Shown here one piece after another: positions 44,692 to 52,509 of a DNA stretch of 64,000 bases. Within the stretch, counting starts at the first letter, position 1. The number at the start of each line of letters is the position of its first letter. This stretch comes from JBALVT01 sp965262875. Its GTDB lineage: Bacteria > Pseudomonadota > Gammaproteobacteria > Pseudomonadales > Halieaceae. The stretch is taken from the NCBI GenBank assembly GCA_965262875.1, contig OZ253569.1, positions 3,348,001 to 3,412,000 of the forward strand. Direction: 5' to 3'. Both the position numbers and the translations under genes were made by a program. A model generated the notes under the pieces. It did no database searches. It was given only the letters and a program-made list of their open reading frames with translations, and was not told where the DNA came from.

Positions 44692-45660
44692 TCAAGTTTT
44701 TTTCGCTAAATCCTGGTAGGTCACCGGTGCTGTCACGACAGCCTGTTGTAGAAGTCGATAGAACAACATGCCGCGAGATTTCGATGTGCGGCGATTGAAG
44801 CGGAACACAAATTCGTCCAGGTAGGCATCCAGATGCCCGGGTTGTATCGAGCCGTGGTGTGTACCCAAAATCCAGCGCTGCACGAGCGCAGCCACTCGAT
44901 GCACCCCTGGAATTGATACATGGGCGGGCACACCGGAACCCGGCATAACGATGCGTTGATGCACATAACCCAAATCAGTTAATGATCGGTAGGCTGCCGA
45001 GCCGTCTGTGTGTACCCGCGCCCCAGCCTCAACGACCTCCTGTACGAATGGAATTACGTGGGGTGCGGAGTCTTTGGGTATACGGCGGAGGCGGATACGG
45101 CCGAACCCCTTGGGTTGCAGTATCTCTACTGCCACAGCTACCAGAACCTTGTTTGTGCTGTTTTTGCGCCCTTTGGCTGAAATAGGGTTTTGTCTGTCTG
45201 TAATGGACAAGTAGGTCTCATCTACTTCAACAAGCCCCTTGAGCCTTTCGCGACCTGGGCGAATCATGGCGCGACGAAATCGATGCAGCATAGTCCAGGC
45301 GGTCTGATAACTGCCCAGGCCCGGCACTCTCTGTAAGCCTGGGGCGCTCACTCCTTGTTTCTGATTAGTCAGATACCAGGCCGCAGCAAGCCAGACGCGT
45401 AATGGCGTTCGGGTCTTGTCAAAGATGGTGCCTGCGGTCACCGGGTTTTGGTGCTGGCAGGCCCGACACATCAAACGGGTACGGCTGGCGCGATAGGCTT
45501 CTCCACTCCAGTCGCAACGCGGGCATACATAACCGTCAGGCCAACGTAATCGCTCAAGGAAAGCAAGGCAAGCTTCTTCAGTGGAAAAACAATCGAGAAA
45601 TTCGTTCCAATTTTGGGGGTAGTCTTTTCCGGCAACTGGCGGTAAGACCTGTATATCCAT
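44692..45660 (-). CDS. IS1595 family transposase
   Basis: 322 residues, open. Zinc ribbon CPRCDWSGEAYRASRTRLMCRACQHQ, then DDE core: LVEVDETYLSI (Asp), VHTDGSAAYRSL (Asp), and a late YLDEFVFRFNRRTSKSR (Glu). ATG 45660. It belongs to the element at 43121-45701, whose far terminus is broken by an IS5 copy, so transposition is likely blocked. Confidence 0.94.
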   Translation of the reverse strand: MDIQVLPPVAGKDYPQNWNEFLDCFSTEEACLAFLERLRWPDGYVCPRCDWSGEAYRASRTRLMCRACQHQNPVTAGTIFDKTRTPLRVWLAAAWYLTNQKQGVSAPGLQRVPGLGSYQTAWTMLHRFRRAMIRPGRERLKGLVEVDETYLSITDRQNPISAKGRKNSTNKVLVAVAVEILQPKGFGRIRLRRIPKDSAPHVIPFVQEVVEAGARVHTDGSAAYRSLTDLGYVHQRIVMPGSGVPAHVSIPGVHRVAALVQRWILGTHHGSIQPGHLDAYLDEFVFRFNRRTSKSRGMLFYRLLQQAVVTAPVTYQDLAKKT

Positions 45661-45883
45661 CCAGGTATTTTGCCCTGACTGGAGCTAAATGGATACCCCT
45701 TGATTATATACAGTCTATTTTACATCTGTGAATTCAGGCTATCAACACCTTTAACGCTTGTTTTAAAGGGTTTTTACGAAAATTATGATTGGCTAGACGC
45801 AAGAAAATAACAGCTAAAGCGAGTGGGTTCCGGTCAAAGTGTCTCCTATCCGGTTCGGCCCTCTTGCGGTAAACTCCGCGCCC

Positions 45884-46618
45884 ATGACTAAGACAGTAGA
45901 TATTCAGCACATTCTCGACTTCCTTTATTGCCCCACACCCGAGGCTTGGGTAGAGGAGGCCGCCAAGCCGGAGAATCTTTTAATACTGCTGGCCGACCAT
46001 GCAAACCTAGAACACAAAGCGGCTCAGTCAGCGATAACCACAATGAAGCGTTATTCCCACGGTCTCCCGGGAACGCCACCGAACAAGCAATCCAGTATTC
46101 GCGAATGTAATGAAGCCACCACACAGAAGAAGGCGACGTCTGCAGAGTTAAACCTGATGTATCGCTACACCGGGAATCACACCTTGCTCAACAAAATGTC
46201 ACGTTTAGCCAGGGAGGAGTTGCGGCACTTTGAGCAAGTGATTGCGATTATGCAAGATCGGGGGTTGGATTACCTGCAGATTTCGGCCTCTCGCTATGCT
46301 CCGGGCCTGCGGAAGGAGATGCGAAGTCAGGAACCGGGTCGTCTTGTCGATACCTTGCTTGTGAGCGCAATTATCGAGGCGCGTTCGTGCGAACGCTTTG
46401 CGGCTTTGGTGCCCGTTCTTGATAAAGAGCTCTCCCAGTTTTACGCGTCCTTACTGAAATCGGAATCCCGTCATTACCGGGATTACCTGCAGCTTGCCCG
46501 TGAAGCTGGCTCCGCGGAGGAAGTGGAGGAGCGGTTACCGGTGTTACTGGCTGCGGAGCGAGAGTTGATTACAGCGGGGGATACAGAGTTTCGGTTTCAC
46601 AGTGGGCCGCCACACTAA
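45884..46618 (+). CDS. miaE: tRNA-(ms2io6A)-hydroxylase MiaE with an internal extra segment
   Basis: 244 residues, about 40 more than usual. Ferritin-like diiron enzyme that hydroxylates the isoprenyl group of the modified A37 of tRNA. Conserved parts: FLYCPTPEAWVEEA, LADHANLEHKAA, MSRLAREELRHFEQV (ExxH), VDTLLVSAIIEARSCERFAAL, LKSESRHYRDYL (ExxH). Between residues 45 and 83 lies an extra 38-residue stretch (about 46016-46129) that keeps the frame; its start, KAAQSAITTMKRY, resembles the following native helix KATSAELNLMYRY at an offset of exactly 38. ATG 45884 fits family N-termini; an upstream in-frame start at 45839 is possible. Confidence 0.88.
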   Translation: MTKTVDIQHILDFLYCPTPEAWVEEAAKPENLLILLADHANLEHKAAQSAITTMKRYSHGLPGTPPNKQSSIRECNEATTQKKATSAELNLMYRYTGNHTLLNKMSRLAREELRHFEQVIAIMQDRGLDYLQISASRYAPGLRKEMRSQEPGRLVDTLLVSAIIEARSCERFAALVPVLDKELSQFYASLLKSESRHYRDYLQLAREAGSAEEVEERLPVLLAAERELITAGDTEFRFHSGPPH

Positions 46619-46651
46619 AATCGATTAACTACTTCAATAAGTATCGGCAAG

Positions 46652-47368
46652 CTACTGTTTTACATCAAATTCATTAAGCTCGATTTTACTTGAAGAGGCG
46701 TGAAGAGCCCACCCCTGTTGCTCCCAATCTCCGAGCACCCAGCGCACCCCCGACGGGATTTCATGGCGTGCCGGCCTATGCGTGTGTCCGTGTATGAGCT
46801 GCACAACGCCGTGTTCAGCCATCACCTCACCCACTGCCACTGGGGAGACATCCATGATGTCCTGTGCCTTATTGCTATTGGACTCCTTGCTGACTGAGCG
46901 AAGGTGGGCGGCTAAGGCTTTGCGCTCTTCCAGTGTGTGGCGCAGCATATCGGCTTGCCATTTAGGGTCTCTGGCGGTTTTTCGGAAGGCCTGATATTCG
47001 GCATCATCGGTACACAAGCTGTCCCCGTGCATCAACAAAGTGGGTGTGCCGTAAAGATCAATGACAGTTGGGTCACTCAGTAACTGGCCGCCTGTAGCAT
47101 CGCAAAACGCGCTGCCCAGGAGAAAGTCGCGATTTCCCTGCATCAGATAGAGCGCCGGACCGCTATCGCTAAATTTCTTCAGCAGTGCGGTGACTTCCAG
47201 AGCGATGGGGGAGTCGTCATCGTCACCGAGCCACACCTCGAAGAGATCTCCCAGGATGTAAAGACTGTCGCAGTGAGTGTTTTGATCGAGGAACTCAGCC
47301 AAGGTCTGCGTAACAGCAGGCCTCGCCGGGTCGAGATGTAGATCGGAGATAAAGACAGTGAAGGACAC
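46652..47368 (-). CDS. lpxH: UDP-2,3-diacylglucosamine diphosphatase LpxH
   Basis: 238 residues, calcineurin-like phosphoesterase. Metal-binding motifs in order: FISDLHLD, ILGDLFEVWLGDD, GNRDFLLG, LMHGDSLCTDD, IHGHTHRPARH. It makes lipid X in lipid A synthesis at the inner membrane. Starts 21 bases after ppiB on the same strand, as in Pseudomonas, so they are probably co-transcribed. Confidence 0.95.
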   Translation of the reverse strand: MSFTVFISDLHLDPARPAVTQTLAEFLDQNTHCDSLYILGDLFEVWLGDDDDSPIALEVTALLKKFSDSGPALYLMQGNRDFLLGSAFCDATGGQLLSDPTVIDLYGTPTLLMHGDSLCTDDAEYQAFRKTARDPKWQADMLRHTLEERKALAAHLRSVSKESNSNKAQDIMDVSPVAVGEVMAEHGVVQLIHGHTHRPARHEIPSGVRWVLGDWEQQGWALHASSSKIELNEFDVKQ

Positions 47369-47389
47369 GGTCTGTGATCTCCGGTGGTT

Positions 47390-47887
47390 CTAGTCTTCGA
47401 CGACAGTAACGGATTCGATGATCACGTCTTCTGTGGGTACATCCTGGTGTCCGTCGCGGCTGCCGGTAGGCACTGCACGGATTTTGTCCAACACGTCGCT
47501 ACCTTCAATCATCTTGGCGAACACGGTGTATCCCCAACCCTGCATGTTTTTACCGCTGTGGTTCAGGAATTCGTTGTCTTTGACGTTGATAAAGAACTGA
47601 GCGGTGGCTGAGTGTGGGTCCATGGTGCGAGCCATAGCCACGGTACCAAAATCGTTCTTGAGCCCGTTGTCAGCTTCATTTTCGACAGGCTCGCCGGTTG
47701 GCTTTTGGGCCATAGCGCTGTCGAAGCCGCCACCTTGAACCATGAAGTTGTCGATAACACGGTGAAAAATAGTGCCGTCGTAATAGCCTTCCTGGGCATA
47801 GGCCAGGAAATTAGCGACGGTCTTGGGCGCTTTTTCAGCATCCAATTCCAGTTTGATTTCGCCGAACGTCGTGCGAATGATGACCAT
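47390..47887 (-). CDS. ppiB: Peptidyl-prolyl cis-trans isomerase B (cytoplasmic cyclophilin)
   Basis: 165 residues from ATG 47887 (AGGGAATC upstream). Cyclophilin core: TNFLAYAQEGYYDG-type region ANFLAYAQEGYYDGTIFHRVI, NFMVQGGGF (active Arg and Gln), MARTMDPHSATAQFFIN. No signal peptide, so cytoplasmic. A longer frame upstream crosses the divergent promoter region with glnS and is rejected as start. Confidence 0.95.
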   Translation of the reverse strand: MVIIRTTFGEIKLELDAEKAPKTVANFLAYAQEGYYDGTIFHRVIDNFMVQGGGFDSAMAQKPTGEPVENEADNGLKNDFGTVAMARTMDPHSATAQFFINVKDNEFLNHSGKNMQGWGYTVFAKMIEGSDVLDKIRAVPTGSRDGHQDVPTEDVIIESVTVVED

Positions 47888-48036
47888 GAGTGATTCCCTT
47901 GCTGTGTAGTAGAAAAGCTGGGCAATGATACGGACTTTTTGCGGGTAGGCAAATAACCTGGGTAAAAGATTCACCTGTTTATGTGAATACCCACAGTTCG
48001 CGGTTTAATTGGCTATATAAGGTGCTGGTCTGCGGC

Positions 48037-48042
48037 TATAAT
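48037..48042 (+). promoter_or_regulatory. -10 box of glnS
   Basis: TATAAT 34 bases before the glnS ATG with GC-rich discriminator (ACGCGCC); no good -35 is visible at normal spacing. Confidence 0.45.
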
Positions 48043-48075
48043 ACGCGCCAAATTTTTATCCACTATGAAGGGAAT

Positions 48076-49734
48076 ATGGAATCGATACCGGCCAGTAATT
48101 TCTTGCAAACCATTGTTGCGCAAGATCTCGAATCCGGGCGAGTCGGCGGGCTGGTTACACGCTTTCCGCCTGAGCCCAACGGGTTTTTGCATATCGGTCA
48201 TGCGAAATCAATCTGCCTGAACTTTGGCCTCGCCGAGGAATTTGGTGGCAACTGCCATCTGCGATTCGACGATACTAATCCCGAGAAGGAGAGTCAGACC
48301 TATATTGATTCAATTCAGGAAGATGTCAGATGGCTGGGCTACTCCTGGGCGGGTGAGGTGCGTTATGCCTCGTCCTATTTTGATCAGTTCTACGCCTGGG
48401 CGCAGGAGTTAGTTCGCGCGGACAAGGCTTATGTGTGCGACCTGACTGCGGAAGAGGCCAGGGAATACAGAGGGTCTCTCACAGAAGGTGGCAGAAATAG
48501 CCCTTACCGCGACAGGAGCGTCGAAGAAAACCTGGCTCTCCTTGCGTCAATGAAAGCGGGCGAGTTCGCCGAGGGTGAAAAAGTACTGCGGGCCAAAATT
48601 GATATGAGCGCCCCCAATATCAATTTGCGCGACCCCATTTTGTACAGGATTCGCAAAGTACCCCATCACCAGACTGGTGAGGATTGGGTTATTTATCCCA
48701 CGTATGATTTTGCCCATGGCCAGGAAGATGCGATAGAGGGGGTTACCCATTCTGTGTGCACCCTAGAGTTCGCGGACCACAAACCACTCTATGATTGGTT
48801 TATAGAGCACTTGTCAGTCCCCAGTGAACCCACGCAGTATGAGTTTGGCCGTTTGAAGCTCAGTTACACCGTTACCAGCAAACGGAAGCTCAAAGCCCTC
48901 GTCGATGAGGGGATCGTGGATGGTTGGGATGACCCCAGAATGCCAACCATTGCGGGTATGCGCCGCCGAGGCTACACCGTCGACTCAATTCGACGGTTTT
49001 GCGAGATGATTGGTGTCACACGAAATGATGGTGTGGTGGACGCCGCCATGCTCGAGCATGCTATTCGCGATGACCTAAACACCAATGCACCGCGTGCCAT
49101 GTGTGTTTTAAACCCGCTGAAAGTGGTGCTGACTAATTATCCCGAGGGTGAATCTGAGAAAATAGTGGCCTCGGCTCACCCCAGCCGTGATGATCTTGGC
49201 CAGCGAGTGCTGCCCTTTAGCAAGAATATCTATATCGATGCTGAAGATTTTCGCCAAGAGGCGAACAAAAAATTCAAGCGCCTGGTGATAGGCAAGCGGG
49301 TCAGGTTGCGCAATGCCTATGTAATTGAAGCGGATGAAGCCATTCGCAATGAGGCGGGAGAGATTGTTGAAGTGCGGGCGCGCATGATAACAACGGTCCT
49401 GGGCGCCGATCCTGAAGATGGGGTTAAGGCAAAAGGGGTTGTTCACTGGGTGTGTGCAGCCGGTGGCAAACCTGCAACCGTCCGTATTTATGATCGACTG
49501 TTTAACGACGAGGCGCCTGACAAAGGTGATAGGGAGCTGCGAGATACCATCAACCCGGATTCCTTGAAAATAGTAGAAGGGGCCTGGGTGGAACCCTCAC
49601 TATTGGACGCAAAACCCGAACAGAATTTTCAGTTCGAGAGAGCCGGTTATTTCGTCGCAGATCGTTATGATCACAGCATTGAAAACCCGACATTCAACAT
49701 GACTATCGGGCTGCGCGATACCTGGAACAATTAG
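48076..49734 (+). CDS. glnS: Glutamine--tRNA ligase
   Basis: 552 residues from ATG 48076 (GAAGGGAAT upstream). Class I synthetase: HIGH at residues near 40 (GFLHIGHAKSI), RFDDTNP, and the KMSKS equivalent VTSKRKL; beta-barrel anticodon domain at the C-terminus. It charges tRNA-Gln. An upstream in-frame ATG (47983) lies before the -10 box and is rejected. cysS follows 32 bases later. Confidence 0.97.
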   Translation: MESIPASNFLQTIVAQDLESGRVGGLVTRFPPEPNGFLHIGHAKSICLNFGLAEEFGGNCHLRFDDTNPEKESQTYIDSIQEDVRWLGYSWAGEVRYASSYFDQFYAWAQELVRADKAYVCDLTAEEAREYRGSLTEGGRNSPYRDRSVEENLALLASMKAGEFAEGEKVLRAKIDMSAPNINLRDPILYRIRKVPHHQTGEDWVIYPTYDFAHGQEDAIEGVTHSVCTLEFADHKPLYDWFIEHLSVPSEPTQYEFGRLKLSYTVTSKRKLKALVDEGIVDGWDDPRMPTIAGMRRRGYTVDSIRRFCEMIGVTRNDGVVDAAMLEHAIRDDLNTNAPRAMCVLNPLKVVLTNYPEGESEKIVASAHPSRDDLGQRVLPFSKNIYIDAEDFRQEANKKFKRLVIGKRVRLRNAYVIEADEAIRNEAGEIVEVRARMITTVLGADPEDGVKAKGVVHWVCAAGGKPATVRIYDRLFNDEAPDKGDRELRDTINPDSLKIVEGAWVEPSLLDAKPEQNFQFERAGYFVADRYDHSIENPTFNMTIGLRDTWNN

Positions 49735-49766
49735 TCCGGCCCAATGATTAAGACACAAGGCAGAGC

Positions 49767-51149
49767 ATGACACTGAAGCTGTACAACACCATGACCTCAA
49801 AGAAAGAGGTTTTCGAGCCACTGGTTCCCGATACCGTCACACTCTATGTGTGTGGACCGACCGTTTACAATTACGCGCACATCGGCAATGCCCGGCCCGT
49901 GGTGGTGTTCGATACCTTGTTTCGAGTGTTGCAAACCCATTACTCGAGTGTCACCTACGCTCGCAATATTACTGATGTAGACGACAAGATCATTGCAGCA
50001 GCAAAGGAGGGCGATCGGGATATCGACTCTGTCACAGATGAATACACGGCAATCTATCGACAGGACATGGCTCAACTCAATGCCCTGGACCCCACACTGG
50101 AACCGCGAGCGACCCACAATATAGATGCAATGATTGCGCTGACCGAAACCTTAATCGAGAAAGAGCACGCCTACGAGTCCGATGGGCATGTTTTGTTTGC
50201 TGTTGAGTCTATGCCTGACTACGGCAAACTCTCAGGTCGTTCCCTGGACAATATGCTCGCCGGTGCCAGAGTGGAAGTCGCAGATTACAAACGACACCCA
50301 GGCGATTTTATCTTGTGGAAACCCGCTGATAAACAAGACCCGGGTTGGGATAGTCCCTGGGGCCGCGGCCGCCCCGGCTGGCACCTGGAGTGCTCCGCGA
50401 TGATTCGTGCACACCTGGGTGAGACCATCGATATCCACGGCGGCGGACGGGATCTTATATTCCCCCACCATGAGAACGAGATTGCACAGAGTCGCTGTGC
50501 CCACGGCGGCGACTATGTGTGCTACTGGATGCACAACGCTTATCTCGACATAGACGGCGAGAAAATGTCCAAGTCACTGGGCAATTTCCGCACTGTTAGA
50601 GAGTTGCTGCAAAGTTATCGAGGTGAAGTACTGCGTTTTGCTCTGCTGTCTGCACAATATCGCTCACCCTTGAATTTTACGGTGGAACTGTTGGAGCAAG
50701 CCGAGACTACCTTGTCCAGCCTGTACAGCGGCCTGCGCGAAGTAGCGGATGTAGAAGCTGACATGAATGTGGAGCTGGCAACTGAGGCTTTTTATGCCGC
50801 GTTAAATGATGATTTGAATACGCCGGTGGCGATCGCCGAGTTGCATGCGCTTGCTAAAGAGCTGAACAAAGCTGAGTCGGGCGAGAAGCCCCAGCTCAAA
50901 GGACGGCTCCTTAGTGGCGCTGCCTTGCTGGGGATTCTTCAGCAGGACCCTCAAGTGTGGTTGCACGGCGGCGCCTCTGATGATCTGATTTCTGCCGAAG
51001 AGGTAGAAACCCTTATCGCGCAGCGCCAGCAGGCCAAGTTGGACAAGGAATATGGCCTTGCAGATGAAATTCGCCAGTCATTAGTGGAGCGAGGAGTGGT
51101 GCTGGAAGACAGCCGCGAGGGGACAAAGTGGCGCCGTGCCAGTGAGTAG
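49767..51149 (+). CDS. cysS: Cysteine--tRNA ligase
   Basis: 460 residues. CGPTVYNYAHIGNARPVV carries a zinc-ligand Cys and the HIGH-equivalent HIGN; KMSKSLGNF is the KMSKS loop; LECSAM and HHENEIAQSRCA provide the other zinc ligands. The DALR-type C-terminal domain is present. Length is normal. Same strand as glnS, probably one transcript. Confidence 0.97.
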   Translation: MTLKLYNTMTSKKEVFEPLVPDTVTLYVCGPTVYNYAHIGNARPVVVFDTLFRVLQTHYSSVTYARNITDVDDKIIAAAKEGDRDIDSVTDEYTAIYRQDMAQLNALDPTLEPRATHNIDAMIALTETLIEKEHAYESDGHVLFAVESMPDYGKLSGRSLDNMLAGARVEVADYKRHPGDFILWKPADKQDPGWDSPWGRGRPGWHLECSAMIRAHLGETIDIHGGGRDLIFPHHENEIAQSRCAHGGDYVCYWMHNAYLDIDGEKMSKSLGNFRTVRELLQSYRGEVLRFALLSAQYRSPLNFTVELLEQAETTLSSLYSGLREVADVEADMNVELATEAFYAALNDDLNTPVAIAELHALAKELNKAESGEKPQLKGRLLSGAALLGILQQDPQVWLHGGASDDLISAEEVETLIAQRQQAKLDKEYGLADEIRQSLVERGVVLEDSREGTKWRRASE

Positions 51150-51166
51150 ATCTTAGTTTGAATAAA

Positions 51167-51191
51167 CCAGACGGGAAATGTGCCCGCCTGG
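51167..51191. terminator. Hairpin between convergent cysS and folD
   Basis: CCAGaCGGG, 7-base loop, CCCGcCTGG: two 4-bp stems separated by one mismatch. It lies between two convergent genes but lacks a clear T run, so a terminator role is tentative. Confidence 0.35.
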
Positions 51192-51203
51192 GTTCACACT
51201 GTT

Positions 51204-52049
51204 TTAGAGAATACTCTTTTCACCTGATTCAACGCTTTGCTGAATTAGCGTATTGATTGTCATGGGGCCCACACCTCCGGGAACGGGCGTAATTGCGCTG
51301 GCCTTTTCACCAAGAGCGGATAGTTCAACATCTCCCACACCACCGGGATGATAACCGGCGTCCACTACCACCGCGCCTTCCTTTATCCAGTTGGCTTTAA
51401 TAAATTCAGGTTTCCCTACGGCGCCCACTAAAATGTCCGCTTGCGCCACCAGCTCCGGGAGATTCTTAGTTCGCGAGTGACAAATAGTTACAGTGGCGTT
51501 CTTTTCCAGCAACATCATTGCCATGGGCTTTCCCAAAATCGGGCTGCGGCCTACAACGACCGCGTGCTGACCTTCAATCTCAATATTGTAGTGTGCCAGT
51601 AAACGCATTATTCCCTGAGGGGTAGCGCAACCGTAAGCCGCTTCGCCCATGGCCATTCGGCCAAAACCCAGGCAGGTGACACCGTCCACATCCTTTCCCA
51701 GAGCAATGGCATCGAAGCAGGCGCGTTCATCAATTTGAGGGGGCACGGGGTGCTGAAGCAAAATGCCGTGAACCTCGGGGTTGGCGTTGAGTTCTTCAAT
51801 CTTCTCCAGCAATTGTTCAGTGGTGGTGGAGGAGGGCATTTCCACTTTCAGCGAATCCATGCCCACTCGACGGCAGGCATTGCCTTTCATCTTCACATAG
51901 GTTGCCGAGGCCGGATCATCACCGACCAGTAATGTGGCTAAAATCGGGGTTTTGCCTTCAGACTTTTCTTTTAGAATTTCCACCCGGGCCAGTAGCTCGG
52001 CTTCGGTAAGCGCGGCGACCGCTTTGCCGTCCAGTATTGTTGCCGTCAT
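51204..52049 (-). CDS. folD: Methylenetetrahydrofolate dehydrogenase / cyclohydrolase FolD
   Basis: 281 residues. Signature YVKMKGNACRRVGM (catalytic Lys), EVHGILLQHPVPPQID, VVGRSPILGKPMAMMLL and the C-terminal TPVPGGVGPMTINTL. Interconverts methylene-, methenyl- and formyl-tetrahydrofolate with NADP. Its C1 role links loosely to the formate dehydrogenase operon, but it stands alone here. Confidence 0.97.
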   Translation of the reverse strand: MTATILDGKAVAALTEAELLARVEILKEKSEGKTPILATLLVGDDPASATYVKMKGNACRRVGMDSLKVEMPSSTTTEQLLEKIEELNANPEVHGILLQHPVPPQIDERACFDAIALGKDVDGVTCLGFGRMAMGEAAYGCATPQGIMRLLAHYNIEIEGQHAVVVGRSPILGKPMAMMLLEKNATVTICHSRTKNLPELVAQADILVGAVGKPEFIKANWIKEGAVVVDAGYHPGGVGDVELSALGEKASAITPVPGGVGPMTINTLIQQSVESGEKSIL

Positions 52050-52175
52050 GTTGATTTAGCTCCCCATTTGTTTGAGTTTTGTCTGCCCTAAAGCGCGAGG
52101 CGCATTGTCCCATGCCAGCCCGAAGTTGTGGAGGACCAGTGCGACATAAACTGTTGTAATATCACCAGATTAGCG

Positions 52176-52204
52176 TTGACGGCCACAGTGGGTATGAGTA
52201 TCAT
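52176..52204 (+). promoter_or_regulatory. Promoter of the tRNA-Pro/tRNA-His operon
   Basis: TTGACG (52176-52181), 17-base spacer, TATCAT (52199-52204), followed by a GC-rich discriminator GCGCGCTCC of the kind seen at stringently controlled stable-RNA promoters. The first tRNA begins about 50 bases later. Confidence 0.65.
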
Positions 52205-52259
52205 GCGCGCTCCTGAAATGGGGCTGTTGAAGTGCTTTTGCTGCTTCACAAAAGAAAAT

Positions 52260-52336
52260 CGGGGTATAGCGCAGTCTGGTAGCGCGCCTGCTTTGGGAGC
52301 AGGATGTCGGGAGTTCGAATCTCTCTACCCCGACCA
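52260..52336 (+). tRNA. tRNA-Pro (TGG)
   Basis: 77 bases with CCA encoded. Acceptor stem CGGGGTA/TACCCCG, T loop GTTCGAATC, anticodon TGG in CTTTGGGAG. Confidence 0.96.
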
Positions 52337-52409
52337 ACTTTCCAGTCGCATTCCGGTCATCGGGATCACAGGATCGTAGGTTGCCTTTCACTTTCAGCAC
52401 CGTTCAATG

Positions 52410-52485
52410 GTGGCCGTAGCTCATCTGGTAGAGCACAGGATTGTGACTCCTGAGGTGGCGGGTTCAAGACCCGTCGGCCACCCCA
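52410..52485 (+). tRNA. tRNA-His (GTG)
   Basis: 76 bases plus the G at 52409 that can pair with C73 as G-1. Acceptor GTGGCCG/CGGCCAC, anticodon GTG in ATTGTGACT, CCA encoded. 73 bases after tRNA-Pro. Confidence 0.96.
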
Positions 52486-52509
52486 TTTTCATTGATCCCC
52501 CTCCAAACA

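Larger units (their letters stand above)
43121..45701 (-). mobile_element. IS1595-family element 2, with an IS5 element in its terminal repeat
   Basis: The right terminus (complement AAGGGGTATCCATTTAGCTC, ending 45701) is matched on the left by AAGGGGTATCTATTT at 43121-43135 continued by AGCTCCAG at 44623. The IS5 copy 2 (43136-44618) lies inside this left terminus. The 8-base flanks GATTGTAT (43113-43120) and GATTATAT (45702-45709) fit a target duplication with one mismatch. Without the IS5 the element is about 1.09 kb. Confidence 0.88.

Noticed and set aside
52128..52379. Reading frame across tRNA-Pro
   Set aside because: It overlaps a confident tRNA and its promoter, and has no family features.
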